DNA of 64,000 bases. Source: Curtobacterium sp. MCLR17_007. GTDB taxonomy: Bacteria; Actinomycetota; Actinomycetes; Actinomycetales; Microbacteriaceae. A program made the position numbers and the translations under genes. Shown piece by piece: positions 28,815 to 39,381 of this stretch; within the stretch, counting starts at the first letter, position 1, and each line of letters opens with the position of its first letter. The DNA lies in contig NZ_CP126271.1 in the NCBI RefSeq assembly GCF_003234655.2, positions 3,286,001 through 3,350,000 of the forward strand, given 5' to 3'. The notes beneath the pieces were generated by a model. It was not told where the DNA came from. It did no database searches and worked only from the letters and a program-made list of their open reading frames with translations.

Positions 28815-31573
28815 CGTGCGCCCCCGATGCGGAACGTGTACAGGGTGGTCGACGTGGCGCCCGATGGCAGGTCGAGGGCGAACGCCGGCAGCTTCGTGGC
28901 GGCGTCCAACGACGCCCGGAGCTGCTGCTGCTGGAGCAGGATGCCTGCCACGTCTTCGGCACGGACGTTGGCGTAGCCGGCGGCGTTCTGCGACGCGAGG
29001 GCGAGCTGGTAGTCAGCGGAGTCGGACTTCGCCGCACTCGTCGCCATCGCGCCGAGGATGCCGGAGCCGTTGACCTTGCGGTCGCCCAGGTCGAGCATCA
29101 CGCGGTTGAGGTCACCGGTCAGCAGGGTCCGCGCGCCGTCAACGTCGCGGGTGGACGCGCTCGTGCTCGCGTCGATGCGCTGCAGGCTCGACGCCGTCTG
29201 CGCGTCGACAGCGCTCGACAGCGCGCCGCTCTCCTGCTGCAGCGTGCCCTTCTGCTTGTCGATCGTGCCCTTCGAGTCCGCCGTCACCTGACCCGAGGTG
29301 GAGCGGAGGCCGGAGATGGACGCGTCGAAGGCCTTGACCACGGCGTCCCGACTGCCCGTGGCGGTGTCGCTGACCTTGCGGACCTGCTGGCCGATGATGC
29401 CCTGCACCTGCTCGGCGGAGTCGTCCGAGGCGTCTTGGAACGCCTTCGTGACCGCTGCCTGCAGCGTTTGCTGCTGGTCGCTCACGGCGACGAGCAGCGT
29501 GTGCACCGTGTCGCTCTGACCATCCGCCTGCGTGACCAGGTCGTGCAGCTCTTCGACCTTGCCGCTGATCGTGCCGTCGTCGTTGCTGATCGCCGCCCGG
29601 ACGTCGGCGACCGCGCCGGCAACCGCGTCCAGATGCGCGGCGAGCGTCGCGACCGCACCGCCGACACCGGTCGAGGAGTCGGTGGCGGTGGCTGCGACCA
29701 CGGCGTCCCAGGCGTCGGACTGCGCCGTGAGCCGCTCGTCCATCGGGGTGGTGAAGCCCAGGCCCGGCTGGAGCGTCGTGCCGTCGGGAGCACCGGCGCA
29801 CGGAGTCGCCGTGAGGGAGCCGCGCAGTGACGCCGCTTGGTCGGGGGTGAGCTGTCCGGCGGCTGCCAGCAGGCAGAGCTGGTCGGCGACGGCGCCGTTC
29901 TGTGCCTGCATCGACGTGCTCAGGAACCGGTCACCGGCCGTGCCGAGCTCGGATCGCGCCGAGGCTGCCTGGCGGTTCACGGTGCGCAGCGACTCCCGGA
30001 GCGGGCCGAGGTCCTGCTTCGCCTGCGTCACTGCGGTGTCGAGCGCGTCGAGCGTCCGTCCGACCGTGCCGTCGCCGTCGCTGCCCAGGCCGTCGAGCGA
30101 CGTGGCCAGCTGCCCGAGCGTGCCGTTGAGCGCGTCCGACTGCTCGATCGCCTTGTCCGCCAGCTCCGGATCGAGCTGGTCGGCGAGCGCCTGGCCCGTC
30201 GCGACGAGGCCGATCAGCGACGTCGCCACGGCGGACGAGGACGCGAACAGCGCGCAGGTCAGCGAGTCCTGGTTGGCGGGGACCGCGCACGTCGTCGTGC
30301 CCGGGTCGGTCGGACCGACGGCGGAGGCCAGCTGCATGCTGACCTGCTGCTTGCAGGCTTCACTCGCGTCGGCGTACCCGTTCAGCTGTGCCGACACCCG
30401 CAGCAGGTTGCCGTACACGCTCGAGCCCGTGGTCGGCATCGTCGGCGTCGCCGCACAACCCGTGCCGTCCAGCGTGACGGGCGGAGCCGTGGCCGAGGTG
30501 CCCCCGAGCAGCGCGTCGAGGCTGGTCGTCGTCTGCTGGAGCTGCTGCAGGACGGTCGACTGCGTGGCCTTCGCCGTCGCACCGAGGTCGCTCTGCAACG
30601 AGCCGAGCTCGCCGGTGAGCGACTGCATCGTGCCCGCCAGCGCCGTGCTGCTCTGCTGCAGGCGTTGCGCCGTCTGCACGCCGAGGGTCTCGGACGTCGA
30701 CTCGAGGTTCGACCGGACCTCGGTGATGGTGCCGCCCGCACGGGCGAGCACCTCGTTCACCTGCGCGATCAGGTCGATCGTGCGCCGCTGCAGCGCCAGC
30801 TCGGAGTCCGTGTCGGACCCGAACGCACCGTTCATCACGCCAGCGGAGGACAGGTCCGTCGTGATGCCGGGCTGCGCCGCGATGTCCACGGTCGGTGCCG
30901 CGAAGTCCTTGACGTCCGCCACCAGGTGCAGCGTGCTGCTCGCGCCCGAGGTCGGCGGTGCCAGCAACCGCCCCCACTGCACGACCGCATCGCCGTCGGC
31001 GTTCGTGCTCACCACGCCGTCCGTCGCCGTGCCGTCGGCATCGGCGCTGTCGGTCACGATCCGGTTCGCGGCGGTACCGGTCAACACCGTCGACGCCGCG
31101 ATGCTGAACGGGGCACCGACCAGTGCCGGCGTCGTCCGCGAGGAGCCCGCGACGTCGTACGTCAGGTTCTTCGACCGGACCGTCAGGTTCTCGATCGTCA
31201 GGTCGATCTCGACGCGGCCGGAGTAGCCGTCGAGGTCCGCCAGGTCACTGCCCGTCGTCTTCGACGTCGTGTACTGCGTGGTGACGCGGAGCGGCAGGTC
31301 GCTCGTGGCCTTCGCCGGGTCGTGATCGGTGGTGGCGCTGGACGAGTCCGTGCCGGAGACGGAGATGGCGGTGCCCTGGATCGACCGGACCGCGCCGTCC
31401 GCCGCGAGCCGGGTGTCGACCGTCTGCAGCACACGCGACGGGTCCTTGACGGGCTCGGCGCCGGCAGTACAACCGGCGAGCACCAGAGCGGCGGCACCGG
31501 TCAGTGCCGCTGCCCCAAGGACACGGCGTGCGACCTGTCGTTCGCCAGTCGTGCCGGCACGCTTGATGACCAC
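28811..31573 (-). CDS. Large coiled-coil lipoprotein, possible T7SS envelope accessory factor
   Basis: The 920-residue protein has a lipoprotein signal ending LVLAGC (Cys about 30). An Ala/Thr-rich beta region (about 60-230) follows, then long helical or coiled-coil stretches rich in Q, A, S, T and L (about 240-390 and 480-880). Size, envelope location and coiled coils recall the EsaA/YueB accessory proteins of EssC-type systems, but those are multi-pass membrane proteins; homology is not established. It is the first gene of the operon ending in the eccC-like gene. GTG 31573 follows CTCGGGGGGAAA, the poly-G leader shared by island genes. Confidence 0.6.
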   Translation of the reverse strand: MVIKRAGTTGERQVARRVLGAAALTGAAALVLAGCTAGAEPVKDPSRVLQTVDTRLAADGAVRSIQGTAISVSGTDSSSATTDHDPAKATSDLPLRVTTQYTTSKTTGSDLADLDGYSGRVEIDLTIENLTVRSKNLTYDVAGSSRTTPALVGAPFSIAASTVLTGTAANRIVTDSADADGTATDGVVSTNADGDAVVQWGRLLAPPTSGASSTLHLVADVKDFAAPTVDIAAQPGITTDLSSAGVMNGAFGSDTDSELALQRRTIDLIAQVNEVLARAGGTITEVRSNLESTSETLGVQTAQRLQQSSTALAGTMQSLTGELGSLQSDLGATAKATQSTVLQQLQQTTTSLDALLGGTSATAPPVTLDGTGCAATPTMPTTGSSVYGNLLRVSAQLNGYADASEACKQQVSMQLASAVGPTDPGTTTCAVPANQDSLTCALFASSSAVATSLIGLVATGQALADQLDPELADKAIEQSDALNGTLGQLATSLDGLGSDGDGTVGRTLDALDTAVTQAKQDLGPLRESLRTVNRQAASARSELGTAGDRFLSTSMQAQNGAVADQLCLLAAAGQLTPDQAASLRGSLTATPCAGAPDGTTLQPGLGFTTPMDERLTAQSDAWDAVVAATATDSSTGVGGAVATLAAHLDAVAGAVADVRAAISNDDGTISGKVEELHDLVTQADGQSDTVHTLLVAVSDQQQTLQAAVTKAFQDASDDSAEQVQGIIGQQVRKVSDTATGSRDAVVKAFDASISGLRSTSGQVTADSKGTIDKQKGTLQQESGALSSAVDAQTASSLQRIDASTSASTRDVDGARTLLTGDLNRVMLDLGDRKVNGSGILGAMATSAAKSDSADYQLALASQNAAGYANVRAEDVAGILLQQQQLRASLDAATKLPAFALDLPSGATSTTLYTFRIGGAR

Positions 31574-31764
31574 GTTCTTTCCCCCCGAGAGAATGGACGA
31601 CCCCGTCGATGCTGGTTGTCGGAACAACGCTGGGACCGCTCCGGACGGCCCGTGGATTCCCCCACCATTCGGGCCCTGATCCGACGGTAGCGCACTCTGA
31701 TACGTTGCACACGACATCCATACGACATGGGGATGGTTGTCCGATCTTGGGGGGAACGACCGAC

Positions 31765-32754
31765 ATGTGGACCACCTTCTTCTCGGTGAGCGTGGCCTTC
31801 CTCGCCGCCTTCCTGATCCCGCTCACCGTCAGCGCGACCGTCCGGCGGAACGACCGCCGCCGCGCGGAGCGGGATCCGATCAGCAGACCCGACCCCACGC
31901 ACATGGAGGTCCGCTTCCGCACGTGGCAATGGGTCGTCTGGCGGGTGCTCGGGATCGCTTTCGTCCTGGTCGGGGCGCTCCTCTCCCTGGTCAGCATCGC
32001 CGGTGCGGGCGAGTTGGACAGCCCGGCACCGACCATCGCGGCGATCGCGATCCTGCTGGCCGGTTGCGGGGCCCTGCTGCTGGCCTCCGCGCTGCGCCGG
32101 GGCCGGATCGTCACGTCGCCCGATGCGCTCACCGTCCGGCGCGGCTTCCGCCAGGAGCGCACCATCCCGCTGACCTCCATCGCTGCGATCCGGCCCCTCG
32201 CGAACGCCTACGGCGGGCTCGACGCGCGCGACGCGGACGGCCGGCGGTTGTTCACCGTCATGGGACTGGCCCGCGGGTACGACGAGTTCGAGCAGTTCCT
32301 GGCCGAGCGGGTCGTGGAACCGCAGCACACAGCACCCGCTCCGACAGGCCCGTCCGGGAACTCCGTGCCGGAGTGGCATGGAACGGGCATGTCCGCCGAC
32401 TGGACGATGCTCGTCGTGGTTCGCGGCCGACCGCAGCCCGTGGTGCGGATCCGGACGGCTGACGGCGCGTTGGCGCTCCACCTGCAGGATGCCCAAGCGG
32501 TCTTGCGAGGCAAGCTTGCGATCGCCGAGTCCATCTGGACGCCCGAGGCATACCTCTGCTCACCAGCGTGCGCTTCACCCGGCTCGCCGGCTGCCACCGC
32601 GCTCGCAGGTGTCCCTGCGAACGCACTGGCGCTGCTGGTGGGCGATCTGCCCCGGCCCGCTGTGGTGTTGCAGGGTGGCGAGCTCGAGTCGTTCCGGGGA
32701 TGGGTCCACGGGCTGCCGTCGACAGCGGACGCGGCTGGCGGGCCGCCGGCCTGA
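31765..32754 (+). CDS. Two-helix membrane protein with PH-like domain
   Basis: The 329-residue protein has membrane helices at about residues 5-25 and two more near 53-75 and 90-110. The following segment (GRIVTSPDALTVRRGFRQERTIPLTSIAAIRPL) resembles bacterial PH (bPH) domains, and a soluble C-terminal half follows. Function is unknown. It is divergent from the lipoprotein operon across 191 bp and probably belongs to the same island. ATG 31765 follows TTGGGGGGAACGACC. The 12-mer GGGGGAACGACC is identical to that in front of the rhs gene. Confidence 0.6.
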   Translation: MWTTFFSVSVAFLAAFLIPLTVSATVRRNDRRRAERDPISRPDPTHMEVRFRTWQWVVWRVLGIAFVLVGALLSLVSIAGAGELDSPAPTIAAIAILLAGCGALLLASALRRGRIVTSPDALTVRRGFRQERTIPLTSIAAIRPLANAYGGLDARDADGRRLFTVMGLARGYDEFEQFLAERVVEPQHTAPAPTGPSGNSVPEWHGTGMSADWTMLVVVRGRPQPVVRIRTADGALALHLQDAQAVLRGKLAIAESIWTPEAYLCSPACASPGSPAATALAGVPANALALLVGDLPRPAVVLQGGELESFRGWVHGLPSTADAAGGPPA

Positions 32755-32868
32755 GCAGGCGGGTCACTGCCGCTCGGCCTGGAGGACCGGCTCGGGTCCG
32801 GCAGGCCGCCACTGTCGGCGCGCGGGTCACGTTCTCGGGCGCTCGCGAATATCCGCTGTCCGGGCGGT

Positions 32869-32897
32869 TTGGCAGAACGGCACTTAGCCGATATCCT
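32869..32897 (+). promoter_or_regulatory. Orphan sigma-70-type promoter candidate
   Basis: TTGGCA (32869-32874) and TATCCT (32892-32897) are separated by 17 bp, then GGGGGGAATCC follows, as in other island leaders. No convincing plus-strand gene starts after it; it would read antisense into the wxg100 copy. Confidence 0.4.
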
Positions 32898-33072
32898 GCA
32901 TACCAGGATGGGGGGGAATCCGATCCGACAGGTCGGTCGTCGACCGCTGACTGACGCTCAGTGCCCGACACGGTGCGCTGCAGATGTAGCTGGATCGTGT
33001 CGTCAGGCACGCCGCCGCCGTCGTGTGCACGATGACGCGGATGGCGCTGCCGTGACACGGCGGCGGGAACGC

Positions 33073-33100
33073 CCGGACTGCCGCGACGGCGGCAGTCCGG
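33073..33100 (-). terminator. Terminator hairpin after the second wxg100 copy
   Basis: CCGGACTGCCG pairs with CGGCAGTCCGG around a short loop, 15 bp past the wxg100 stop on the minus strand. A near-identical hairpin follows the first wxg100 copy at 39446-39475. Confidence 0.75.
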
Positions 33101-33115
33101 ACGGTGGTGCGGTGG

Positions 33116-33397
33116 CTACGCGCCGCCACCTGCGGTGAAGATGTCCTGCGAGATCTTGTCGAGCTGCGTGCGCAGCTGCTCGAGCTCGGTCTTCGCCTTG
33201 TCGAGGGCGGCCTTGGTCTCCGGCCAGGTCGACCCACGGAAGGTCGATGCGAGCGGGCCGTCCCAGACGTTGGAGTCGGACAGGATCCGCCCCTGGGCGT
33301 CGAGCTGCGAGATCTGGTCGGTGAACCCACCGTTGACGATCGACTGGATCTGGCGGATGGCCGACTTGGCCTGCTCGGTGGAGAGCACACGAGACAT
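33116..33397 (-). CDS. WXG100 (ESAT-6-like) protein, copy 2
   Basis: The 93-residue protein is a small helical hairpin of the WXG100 family, secreted by T7SS as a partner of larger cargo. The turn motif W-x-G is WDG in [10 protein letters not shown] near residue 45, and the C-terminus is helical ([16 protein letters not shown]). The protein is identical to the copy at 39490-39771. Only a few synonymous or flanking bases differ, so the duplication is recent or maintained by conversion. ATG 33397 keeps the AGAGG Shine-Dalgarno, but everything upstream of it has been replaced by an rhs fragment. It lies last on the minus-strand Rhs module. Confidence 0.9.
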   Translation of the reverse strand: MSRVLSTEQAKSAIRQIQSIVNGGFTDQISQLDAQGRILSDSNVWDGPLASTFRGSTWPETKAALDKAKTELEQLRTQLDKISQDIFTAGGGA

Positions 33398-33408
33398 GGT
33401 GAACCTCT

Positions 33409-33484
33409 GACATCCAGGCGGCCCACCTCGGCGTACGCATCGTCACGGTCCACGATCGCCGACAGATACGCGAGCGCCGACCAC
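33409..33484 (-). pseudogene. Displaced fragment of rhs core
   Basis: These 76 bp match 35299-35374 inside the rhs gene with about five mismatches. On the minus strand they would encode the core segment [19 protein letters not shown]. The match ends abruptly at a TGA on one side, and on the other it abuts the wxg100 ribosome-binding site at GTC|AGAGG. It is a recombination scar of a second rhs gene or a conversion event. Confidence 0.85.
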
Positions 33485-33577
33485 TGACGAACACACCTTC
33501 ATCGAGCAGTTAGTGCGCCCTTCGGCCCTGTTACCCCTGTCCCCTCGACGGGCGTTGATAGAATTCACGAATTTCGC

Positions 33578-34036
33578 TCATTGCGTTGATTCGTAGCCGT
33601 AGACAACTCGGGCAATGTGCACAGCCCGCAAGAATTCCCGCAAACTGTAGGACGCGCTCCCAATCTCAAATTCATACCGCTCGCCCGCTCTGAAACTGTG
33701 CGCAATCTTATTCTGGTTGCTTGCAGTCACGCCTCGCTCGAGAAGCAGTTCTCCACAACTTGAATCAATGAAAACCTGATTGGCGGTACTCCCGATGCCC
33801 TTCCCGGAACGCGTCGAACCGAGCGATGCTTCCGCACCGGAGACCTTGCATTCTATTCGTATGATGTGTGCCTTGTCGTAAGCAATCAACAGGGTCGGAC
33901 CGCCAACGAGGATCGCGACTGGCGCAACAACAACCAGTAGAAGGATGATTATCGCTACCACTCTGTTGCGGAAGACCTTTTTCTGTCGCGCGTTCTCGAG
34001 CCCGAGTTGTTGTTTGTCACGGAACATCTTGTTCAA
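33578..34036 (-). CDS. Candidate Rhs immunity protein, membrane-anchored
   Basis: The 152-residue protein has a basic cytoplasmic start, one strong membrane helix (about residues 24-50) and an extracytoplasmic domain of about 100 residues with two cysteines (about 63 and 94) that could form a disulfide. I recognise no family. Its place directly after the rhs gene, with start TTG 34036 overlapping the rhs stop in TTGA, is the classic position of the cognate immunity gene. ATG 34027 is an alternative start. AT content is clearly higher than in neighbours, as in the rhs tip, so tip and immunity gene probably moved together. An outside-facing domain suggests the toxin acts at or across the membrane. 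Confidence 0.65.
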   Translation of the reverse strand: MNKMFRDKQQLGLENARQKKVFRNRVVAIIILLLVVVAPVAILVGGPTLLIAYDKAHIIRIECKVSGAEASLGSTRSGKGIGSTANQVFIDSSCGELLLERGVTASNQNKIAHSFRAGERYEFEIGSASYSLREFLRAVHIARVVYGYESTQ

Positions 34037-37000
34037 TAGCTTGCCCTAGTTGAATGCCGTGATGTCAAATCACGTACCTCAGGCCCCTGCGCGCCACCAA
34101 TCATACCGTTTATGATGGTACCGCGTATATTCTCCGCACTGGTGTCATGCCCAGGCCTGACCCACTCATTCACGCCGGCTTGCAGACCCCCAGCTACATG
34201 GTCAACCACGCTACTGATTCCCGACTGCCACGCTGAGATATTCGGCGCGACTGCCGAAGCGGCAGTGAGCGCACGGCGCCCCGTCGAGGCTACTGCCTGA
34301 ATGTCAAGTAGTTGGATGACCTTTGACGCCAACTTCGGCACGAGCGTCCCTGAACCGGCACTAAACGCAGCTCCGGTCGCTGTCCCAGTGAGAGCAGAGC
34401 CCACGTAGCCGCCGACGCTTCCCCTTCCTTCAGACTTCGCACCGTAGTCAACGGTATTTGCAAAGCCGTTCTGTAGCCCACTAGAGATAGACGCCTGGGC
34501 GACCTTGCCTAACGCTGGAAGGGCCTTTGAGATCCCGAAGGATGCCGCGCCTCCGAACGCACCAGACAGTCCACCGATCGCTGCGTCCAAACCAGCTTGA
34601 CGCCAGTCGACTTTTCCGTCTTTCGCCTTCTGCGTGGCCACGGAAATTCCACCCGAGAGCAAAGCGCCAGAGCCCGCCATGACAGCAACGGCAGCCAGAG
34701 GCCCGAGCGGCGTGGCCATCGCGAGGATCGTCAGTCCGACTCCCGCAGTGATCGCAAGCGTCGCGATGATCTCATCTTTATGGTCGCCGACCCACTGACC
34801 GGCGCGCGACAGCACACTCTGATGCGCGTCCCGGTACGCCTGCAGGTCTTTGTCCGTCGCCGGCCGCAACCCCAGCGGGTCGAGCGCCTGCAGCGGGTCG
34901 TTCCCCGCGTACGAGTACGGGTTGCCCGCCCACGCCGCGCCCACGATCGGCGCGAGCGGGTCCACTGACAGGAATCCTCGAGCCGCCGGGTCGTACACAC
35001 GCGCCCCGAGCCACTCCAACCCACCGACAGACAGCCCACCAGTACCGGTCAGCGCAACACCCGACGGCAGCCTGAGGTCGTTCGCCGCGGCCAGCACAGC
35101 CCACGGGTCGGCAGCATCGGTCGCCCGAGCACTCCGCCACCCGGGCTGCGTCCAGGCATCACCGATCGCGAGCACACCGCCGGGCAGGTCCAGCAACGAC
35201 GTCCCGCCGACCTCCACCAACGCTGGCACGGTGGACGCGGAATCGAACCACGTCGACACGCCACCGACCTCGGCCAACTCTCCGAGCGCATCGGCCCAGA
35301 CATCCAGGCGGCCCACCTCGGCGTACGCATCGTCACGGTCGGCGATCGCCGACAGGTACCCGAGCGCCGACCACGCGTACTCCGTGGTCGAACCGTCGGC
35401 AGCCGTCCGACGGACACGGCGCCCGAGTCCGTCGTGCACGTACTCCGTGCGGCCGCCATCACGCACACTCGCGACCAGCTGCCCGGCGGCGTCGTACTCG
35501 TGGGTGGTCTTGACGCCGTCGACGACCTCGCGCACCAGTCGTCCACCGCCGTCGTACTCCCACGTGGACGCACCCGCACGCACGAGCTGCCCGGCAGCGT
35601 CGTACTCGTAGGGCACCCGACCGGACGGAGCGTCGACCGCCTTGATGCGACCGTCGGCATCGCGGTCGATCGTGGTGGTGGAGGCGCCGTCGGGCGTGGT
35701 CGCCGTGAGCGCGACGAGCACACCGTTGTGGTACGACCACGACTGCACGACATCACCCGTGGCGGACTGCACGATGCGGCCAGACGCGTCGTAGGCGAAC
35801 GTGCCCGCACCGAGCCCGTCGCGCTCGACACCGACCACGCGGCCAGCAGCATCGCGACGGTAGATCGTCCGCGCTCCCGAGGGGTCGACACGAGCCGTCC
35901 GGTTGCCGTCGGCGTCGTACTCCCACCCGAGTGACTGGTCACCGCGCGAACGACGGACCAGCAGTCCCCGACGGTCGTACCGCAGCTCGTGCTCGACGGC
36001 ACGTCCGGCGCCACGAGTGTGGTCGGTGACCACCAGGGTGCGGTCGAACGCGGCGCGGCGGATCTCGGACTGCGGCACGCCGTCGACCAGGACCTGGTGC
36101 TGCCGACCGGCGTCGTCGAACGTCCACGTGGTGGTGTGGCCGTCCGGATCGGTCTGGCTGGTCTGCCGTCCGGCCGCGTCGTAGGCGGCGGACGTGGTCC
36201 GCCCGAGCGCGTCCGTGACGGCGACGAGCCGGTCGGCGTCGTCGTACACACGCCGCGTGACACCGCCGGCGGCGTCAGTGATGGTGGTCAAGCGACTGCG
36301 CTCGTCGTACGCGAACGCGGTGACCCCGCCGACGCCGTTGACGGCCTCGGTGAGCTGGCCGGCGACGTCGTACCGGAACCGGCGCCGACCGAAGCGGACG
36401 TCCTGACTGGAGACCAGCCTGCCGGCGAGGTCGTACCGGAACCGCGCCGTGCCGGAGCCGGGGCTGGACTGCGTCACGACGCGACCGACAGCGTCGTAGG
36501 TGACCGCTTCCACCTCGCCGGTGGGCAGCGTCCGCTGGACGACGCGTGAGTCGGCGTCGTACGCCAACGTGGTGCGCGCCCCCGCCGCGTCGGTGGCGGC
36601 ACACGGTCGCCCGCAGGCGTCGTACTCGTAGGTGCTGCGCGCACCGGAGGGCGACACGATCGCGACGACCCGACCGGCCAGGTCACGTTCCAGTCGTGTG
36701 AGCCCGCCCTCGCCGTCGACGAGCTCGACGGGCCGCCCGGCCGCGTCGTAGGTGATGAGTTCCGAGCCGGACTCGTCCGAGGTGGACTCGACCAGGCGCC
36801 CGTACGCGTCGAAGCGCACCGTGGCCGCGGTGAACGCGTCACGCAGTGTCGCGACGCCCGTCGGCACGTCCGTCGCGATCTCCTGACGGACGCCGGTGGG
36901 GTCGATGGTCGCGGACAGGCCGCCGTTGACGTCGTACTCACGCCGCCAGGTCGCGCCGGTGGGGTCGCTGACGGCCAGGAGGCGCGACAACCCGTCGTGC

Positions 37001-39381
37001 GCGAACGTCCAGACCGCACCACCCGGCACCTCGAGCCGCGCCAGCTCGGCCTGGTCGTCGTACGTCTGCGTCGTGGTGCGACCCAGCGGGTCGGTCACGG
37101 TGTGCAGTTCGCCGTCGGCTGACCAGGTGTACTCGGTGCGCGCACCGAGCGGGTCGATGACCGCGCTGGTCCGACCACCCTCGGTGTGCTCGAACCGCCA
37201 CACCGCGCCGTCTGGATCCTGTCGGGCGATGAGCAGGCCTGCCGCGTCGTAGCGGTACTCGGTGCGGGCACCCGACGGGCTGACCCCGGCGACCGGGCGA
37301 CCCGCGGCATCGACCTCGATCCGCGCGGTGTCACCGACCGCGTTCGTCGTCGACACGAGCTCGCCGAACGCGTCGTGCTCGAGCGTGATCGTCACGCCGG
37401 TCGGGTCCACCACGCGCTTGAGCAGCCCGGCGTCCCAGGCCAGCTCCGTTCGGCCGCCGACCGGGTCGATGACCACGGACGGATCCCGGTCGTCGCCGAG
37501 GTACTCGTAGCCGACGACCGAGCCTGACTCGGTCACCACCGTCGTCACGCGGTCCTGGTCGTCGTACCCGTAGGTGAGGTCGCCACCGGAGGGGGTGACC
37601 GTGCGGGTCTTCCGGCCGCGCTCGTCGAAGGCGTGGACCGTCACCGAGCCGTCACGCTCGGTCACCGACACCAGGTTGCCGTGCGGGTCGTAGCTCATCG
37701 ACTGGCGGTGGTCGTCCGAGTCGACGATGCCCACCAGACGGCCCTTGGCATCAGCGATGTAGGAGTTCGAACGGGAGCCGTCCGGGTCGGACACCACGGT
37801 GACCCGTCCGGGCAGGTAGGCGAACCGCACCGTGCGCCCGTGCGGACTGATCTGCTGGGTGACGCGGCGCTGGGCGTCGTACGTGTTGTCGACCTCGACG
37901 ACCCCTGCGGCCGAGGTGACGGTGACGACCAGGTCGTCGTCGTTCCAGCCGTAGGTGCGGGTCCCGACCGCGTCGGTCACCGACACCAGCCGGCCACGGT
38001 CGTCGTAGGCGTACTCCACCCGTCGGCCGTCGGAGCCACGCAGCACCACGACGCGGCCGTCGACATGGTCGATGTCGACCGACCGACCGCGCTCGTGCAC
38101 CAGGCCCGTGACGAGCCCGTCGGCGTCGCGCCGCACCGTGACCGCGGTGCCGGGGCCGCCACGCTGGCCGAGCCACACGCCCGACGGGCTGAACTCGATG
38201 CGTCCGCCGTCGTTGTCGCGGACCACGAGCAAGTCGCCCTCGACCGCGAGCCAGCGGTTCTCGCCGACACCGCGCGCCCATCCCGCACCCTCGCGGGGGA
38301 AGCGGACCTGACGACCGTCGGCCCCGACGAACGAAGCGCCCTCGTCGTCCAGGAGCAGGCGGGTCTCGAGGACCGAGGACCACCCGGGACCGAACACCCC
38401 GACGTGGTCGTCGAGCGAGTTGTACATGCGGGTGACCTGGAGCGACGCCGACGCACCCGCGAAGGCGAGGTCGGTCTCCGGCTCGAGGAAGTTGCCCGTC
38501 GTGGTGTTCACCGGGTCCATCGAGAAGCCCGTGGTCGGCTGGGCGCCGTACGCGGTCGGCGGGTCGATCTGCACGTCGGACCGGGAGGCACTCACACCCG
38601 CAGCCTGCAGCGCAGCGGCGAGCGCCGAGTCCGCGACCGTGGAGACCGCACCGTCACCACCGGCAGCGGCGAAGGCGTCGGCGATCGTGTTCGCCCAGGT
38701 GACGTCCTGCTCGTTCGCGGCGAGCCACTGGCGGAACGCCGTGACCACGCCGTCGGCGTCGATGTGCGCCCAGGAGCACTTCGACGCGAAGTCGGCGAGC
38801 TTGCCCGACACCTGGCCGGGCTTGCCGTCGAGGGCCTGGTTCAACGCAGCGGATCCCGTGGCGAACGAACGCAGGTCCGACGGGCGGGCAGACGACGTGC
38901 CGCCGCCCCCGCCACCACCGGCACCCGGGTTCGGCGTCTGCCGCGGCCTCGCGGAGACCGGCGGGGCGGGGAACGACGGCGGCTTCGTGTTCTCGACCTG
39001 TGGCATCGGATCGTAGTGGAAGGTGTCGTTCAAGAAGTCCTGCACGCCGTTGCGGTCGTCCTCGCGCGCCTGCCACTCGCGCGCCTTCTTGCGGTTGGCC
39101 CGCTCGGTCGCGGCGGCGGTCTTCATCGTCCCGACCCACCCCGCGACGGTCCGGAGCGCTGCGGCGATGTCCTTCGCGTCGCCGGTGGCCGTCGTGGCGT
39201 TCTCGGCGAAGCGCTGCGAGAAGTGCCCCCGGAACTCCTGCGACGCGGTGGTCACGTACGACCGCCGTGATCCCGCCTGGCCCGAGATCGATTCGGCTGC
39301 GCCGTTGAGCGCGGAGACGAGCGCGTCGGCGGTGCCGTCGTCGAACTCGATCGCATCGGTGTTGGCGTGGATCTGCGCCAT
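34033..39381 (-). CDS. Rhs/YD-repeat polymorphic toxin with WXG-like N-terminus
   Basis: The 1782-residue protein has, in order: a helical ESX-type N-terminal domain (about 1-115) fitting T7SS export; a linker with a poly-Gly run (about 150-170); a DUF6531-type region ([19 protein letters not shown], about 295); dozens of YD repeats (Y-D-x-x-G-R) forming the encapsulating shell; and the RHS core motif [17 protein letters not shown]...[19 protein letters not shown] ending near residue 1503. The variable tip (about 1504-1782) has a long hydrophobic stretch and Gly/Ala-rich zipper-like segments. I see no nuclease, deaminase or ADP-ribosyl motif. Tip DNA is AT-richer than the core. ATG 39381 follows CTCGGGGGAACGACC. 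A wxg100 gene precedes it and a candidate immunity gene overlaps its stop. Confidence 0.9.
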   Translation of the reverse strand: MAQIHANTDAIEFDDGTADALVSALNGAAESISGQAGSRRSYVTTASQEFRGHFSQRFAENATTATGDAKDIAAALRTVAGWVGTMKTAAATERANRKKAREWQAREDDRNGVQDFLNDTFHYDPMPQVENTKPPSFPAPPVSARPRQTPNPGAGGGGGGGTSSARPSDLRSFATGSAALNQALDGKPGQVSGKLADFASKCSWAHIDADGVVTAFRQWLAANEQDVTWANTIADAFAAAGGDGAVSTVADSALAAALQAAGVSASRSDVQIDPPTAYGAQPTTGFSMDPVNTTTGNFLEPETDLAFAGASASLQVTRMYNSLDDHVGVFGPGWSSVLETRLLLDDEGASFVGADGRQVRFPREGAGWARGVGENRWLAVEGDLLVVRDNDGGRIEFSPSGVWLGQRGGPGTAVTVRRDADGLVTGLVHERGRSVDIDHVDGRVVVLRGSDGRRVEYAYDDRGRLVSVTDAVGTRTYGWNDDDLVVTVTSAAGVVEVDNTYDAQRRVTQQISPHGRTVRFAYLPGRVTVVSDPDGSRSNSYIADAKGRLVGIVDSDDHRQSMSYDPHGNLVSVTERDGSVTVHAFDERGRKTRTVTPSGGDLTYGYDDQDRVTTVVTESGSVVGYEYLGDDRDPSVVIDPVGGRTELAWDAGLLKRVVDPTGVTITLEHDAFGELVSTTNAVGDTARIEVDAAGRPVAGVSPSGARTEYRYDAAGLLIARQDPDGAVWRFEHTEGGRTSAVIDPLGARTEYTWSADGELHTVTDPLGRTTTQTYDDQAELARLEVPGGAVWTFAHDGLSRLLAVSDPTGATWRREYDVNGGLSATIDPTGVRQEIATDVPTGVATLRDAFTAATVRFDAYGRLVESTSDESGSELITYDAAGRPVELVDGEGGLTRLERDLAGRVVAIVSPSGARSTYEYDACGRPCAATDAAGARTTLAYDADSRVVQRTLPTGEVEAVTYDAVGRVVTQSSPGSGTARFRYDLAGRLVSSQDVRFGRRRFRYDVAGQLTEAVNGVGGVTAFAYDERSRLTTITDAAGGVTRRVYDDADRLVAVTDALGRTTSAAYDAAGRQTSQTDPDGHTTTWTFDDAGRQHQVLVDGVPQSEIRRAAFDRTLVVTDHTRGAGRAVEHELRYDRRGLLVRRSRGDQSLGWEYDADGNRTARVDPSGARTIYRRDAAGRVVGVERDGLGAGTFAYDASGRIVQSATGDVVQSWSYHNGVLVALTATTPDGASTTTIDRDADGRIKAVDAPSGRVPYEYDAAGQLVRAGASTWEYDGGGRLVREVVDGVKTTHEYDAAGQLVASVRDGGRTEYVHDGLGRRVRRTAADGSTTEYAWSALGYLSAIADRDDAYAEVGRLDVWADALGELAEVGGVSTWFDSASTVPALVEVGGTSLLDLPGGVLAIGDAWTQPGWRSARATDAADPWAVLAAANDLRLPSGVALTGTGGLSVGGLEWLGARVYDPAARGFLSVDPLAPIVGAAWAGNPYSYAGNDPLQALDPLGLRPATDKDLQAYRDAHQSVLSRAGQWVGDHKDEIIATLAITAGVGLTILAMATPLGPLAAVAVMAGSGALLSGGISVATQKAKDGKVDWRQAGLDAAIGGLSGAFGGAASFGISKALPALGKVAQASISSGLQNGFANTVDYGAKSEGRGSVGGYVGSALTGTATGAAFSAGSGTLVPKLASKVIQLLDIQAVASTGRRALTAASAVAPNISAWQSGISSVVDHVAGGLQAGVNEWVRPGHDTSAENIRGTIINGMIGGAQGPEVRDLTSRHSTRASY

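Larger units (their letters stand above)
32755..33115. other. 361-bp intergenic region with no credible gene
   Basis: No supported coding sequence is visible. It holds an orphan promoter-like sequence (32869-32897), a small inverted repeat ATCCTG/CAGGAT around 32894-32907, a GGGGGGAATCC motif and the terminator hairpin of the downstream wxg100 copy. It marks the left junction of the Rhs module. Confidence 0.5.

Noticed and set aside
23703..28976. Very long open frame opposite the eccC and binding-protein genes
   Set aside because: High GC keeps antisense frames open. Its composition is typical of shadow frames, and the opposite strand has clear domains.
32869..33138. Plus-strand frame after the orphan promoter
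   Set aside because: It has Arg-rich, non-family sequence, runs antisense into wxg100 and lacks a credible ribosome-binding site.
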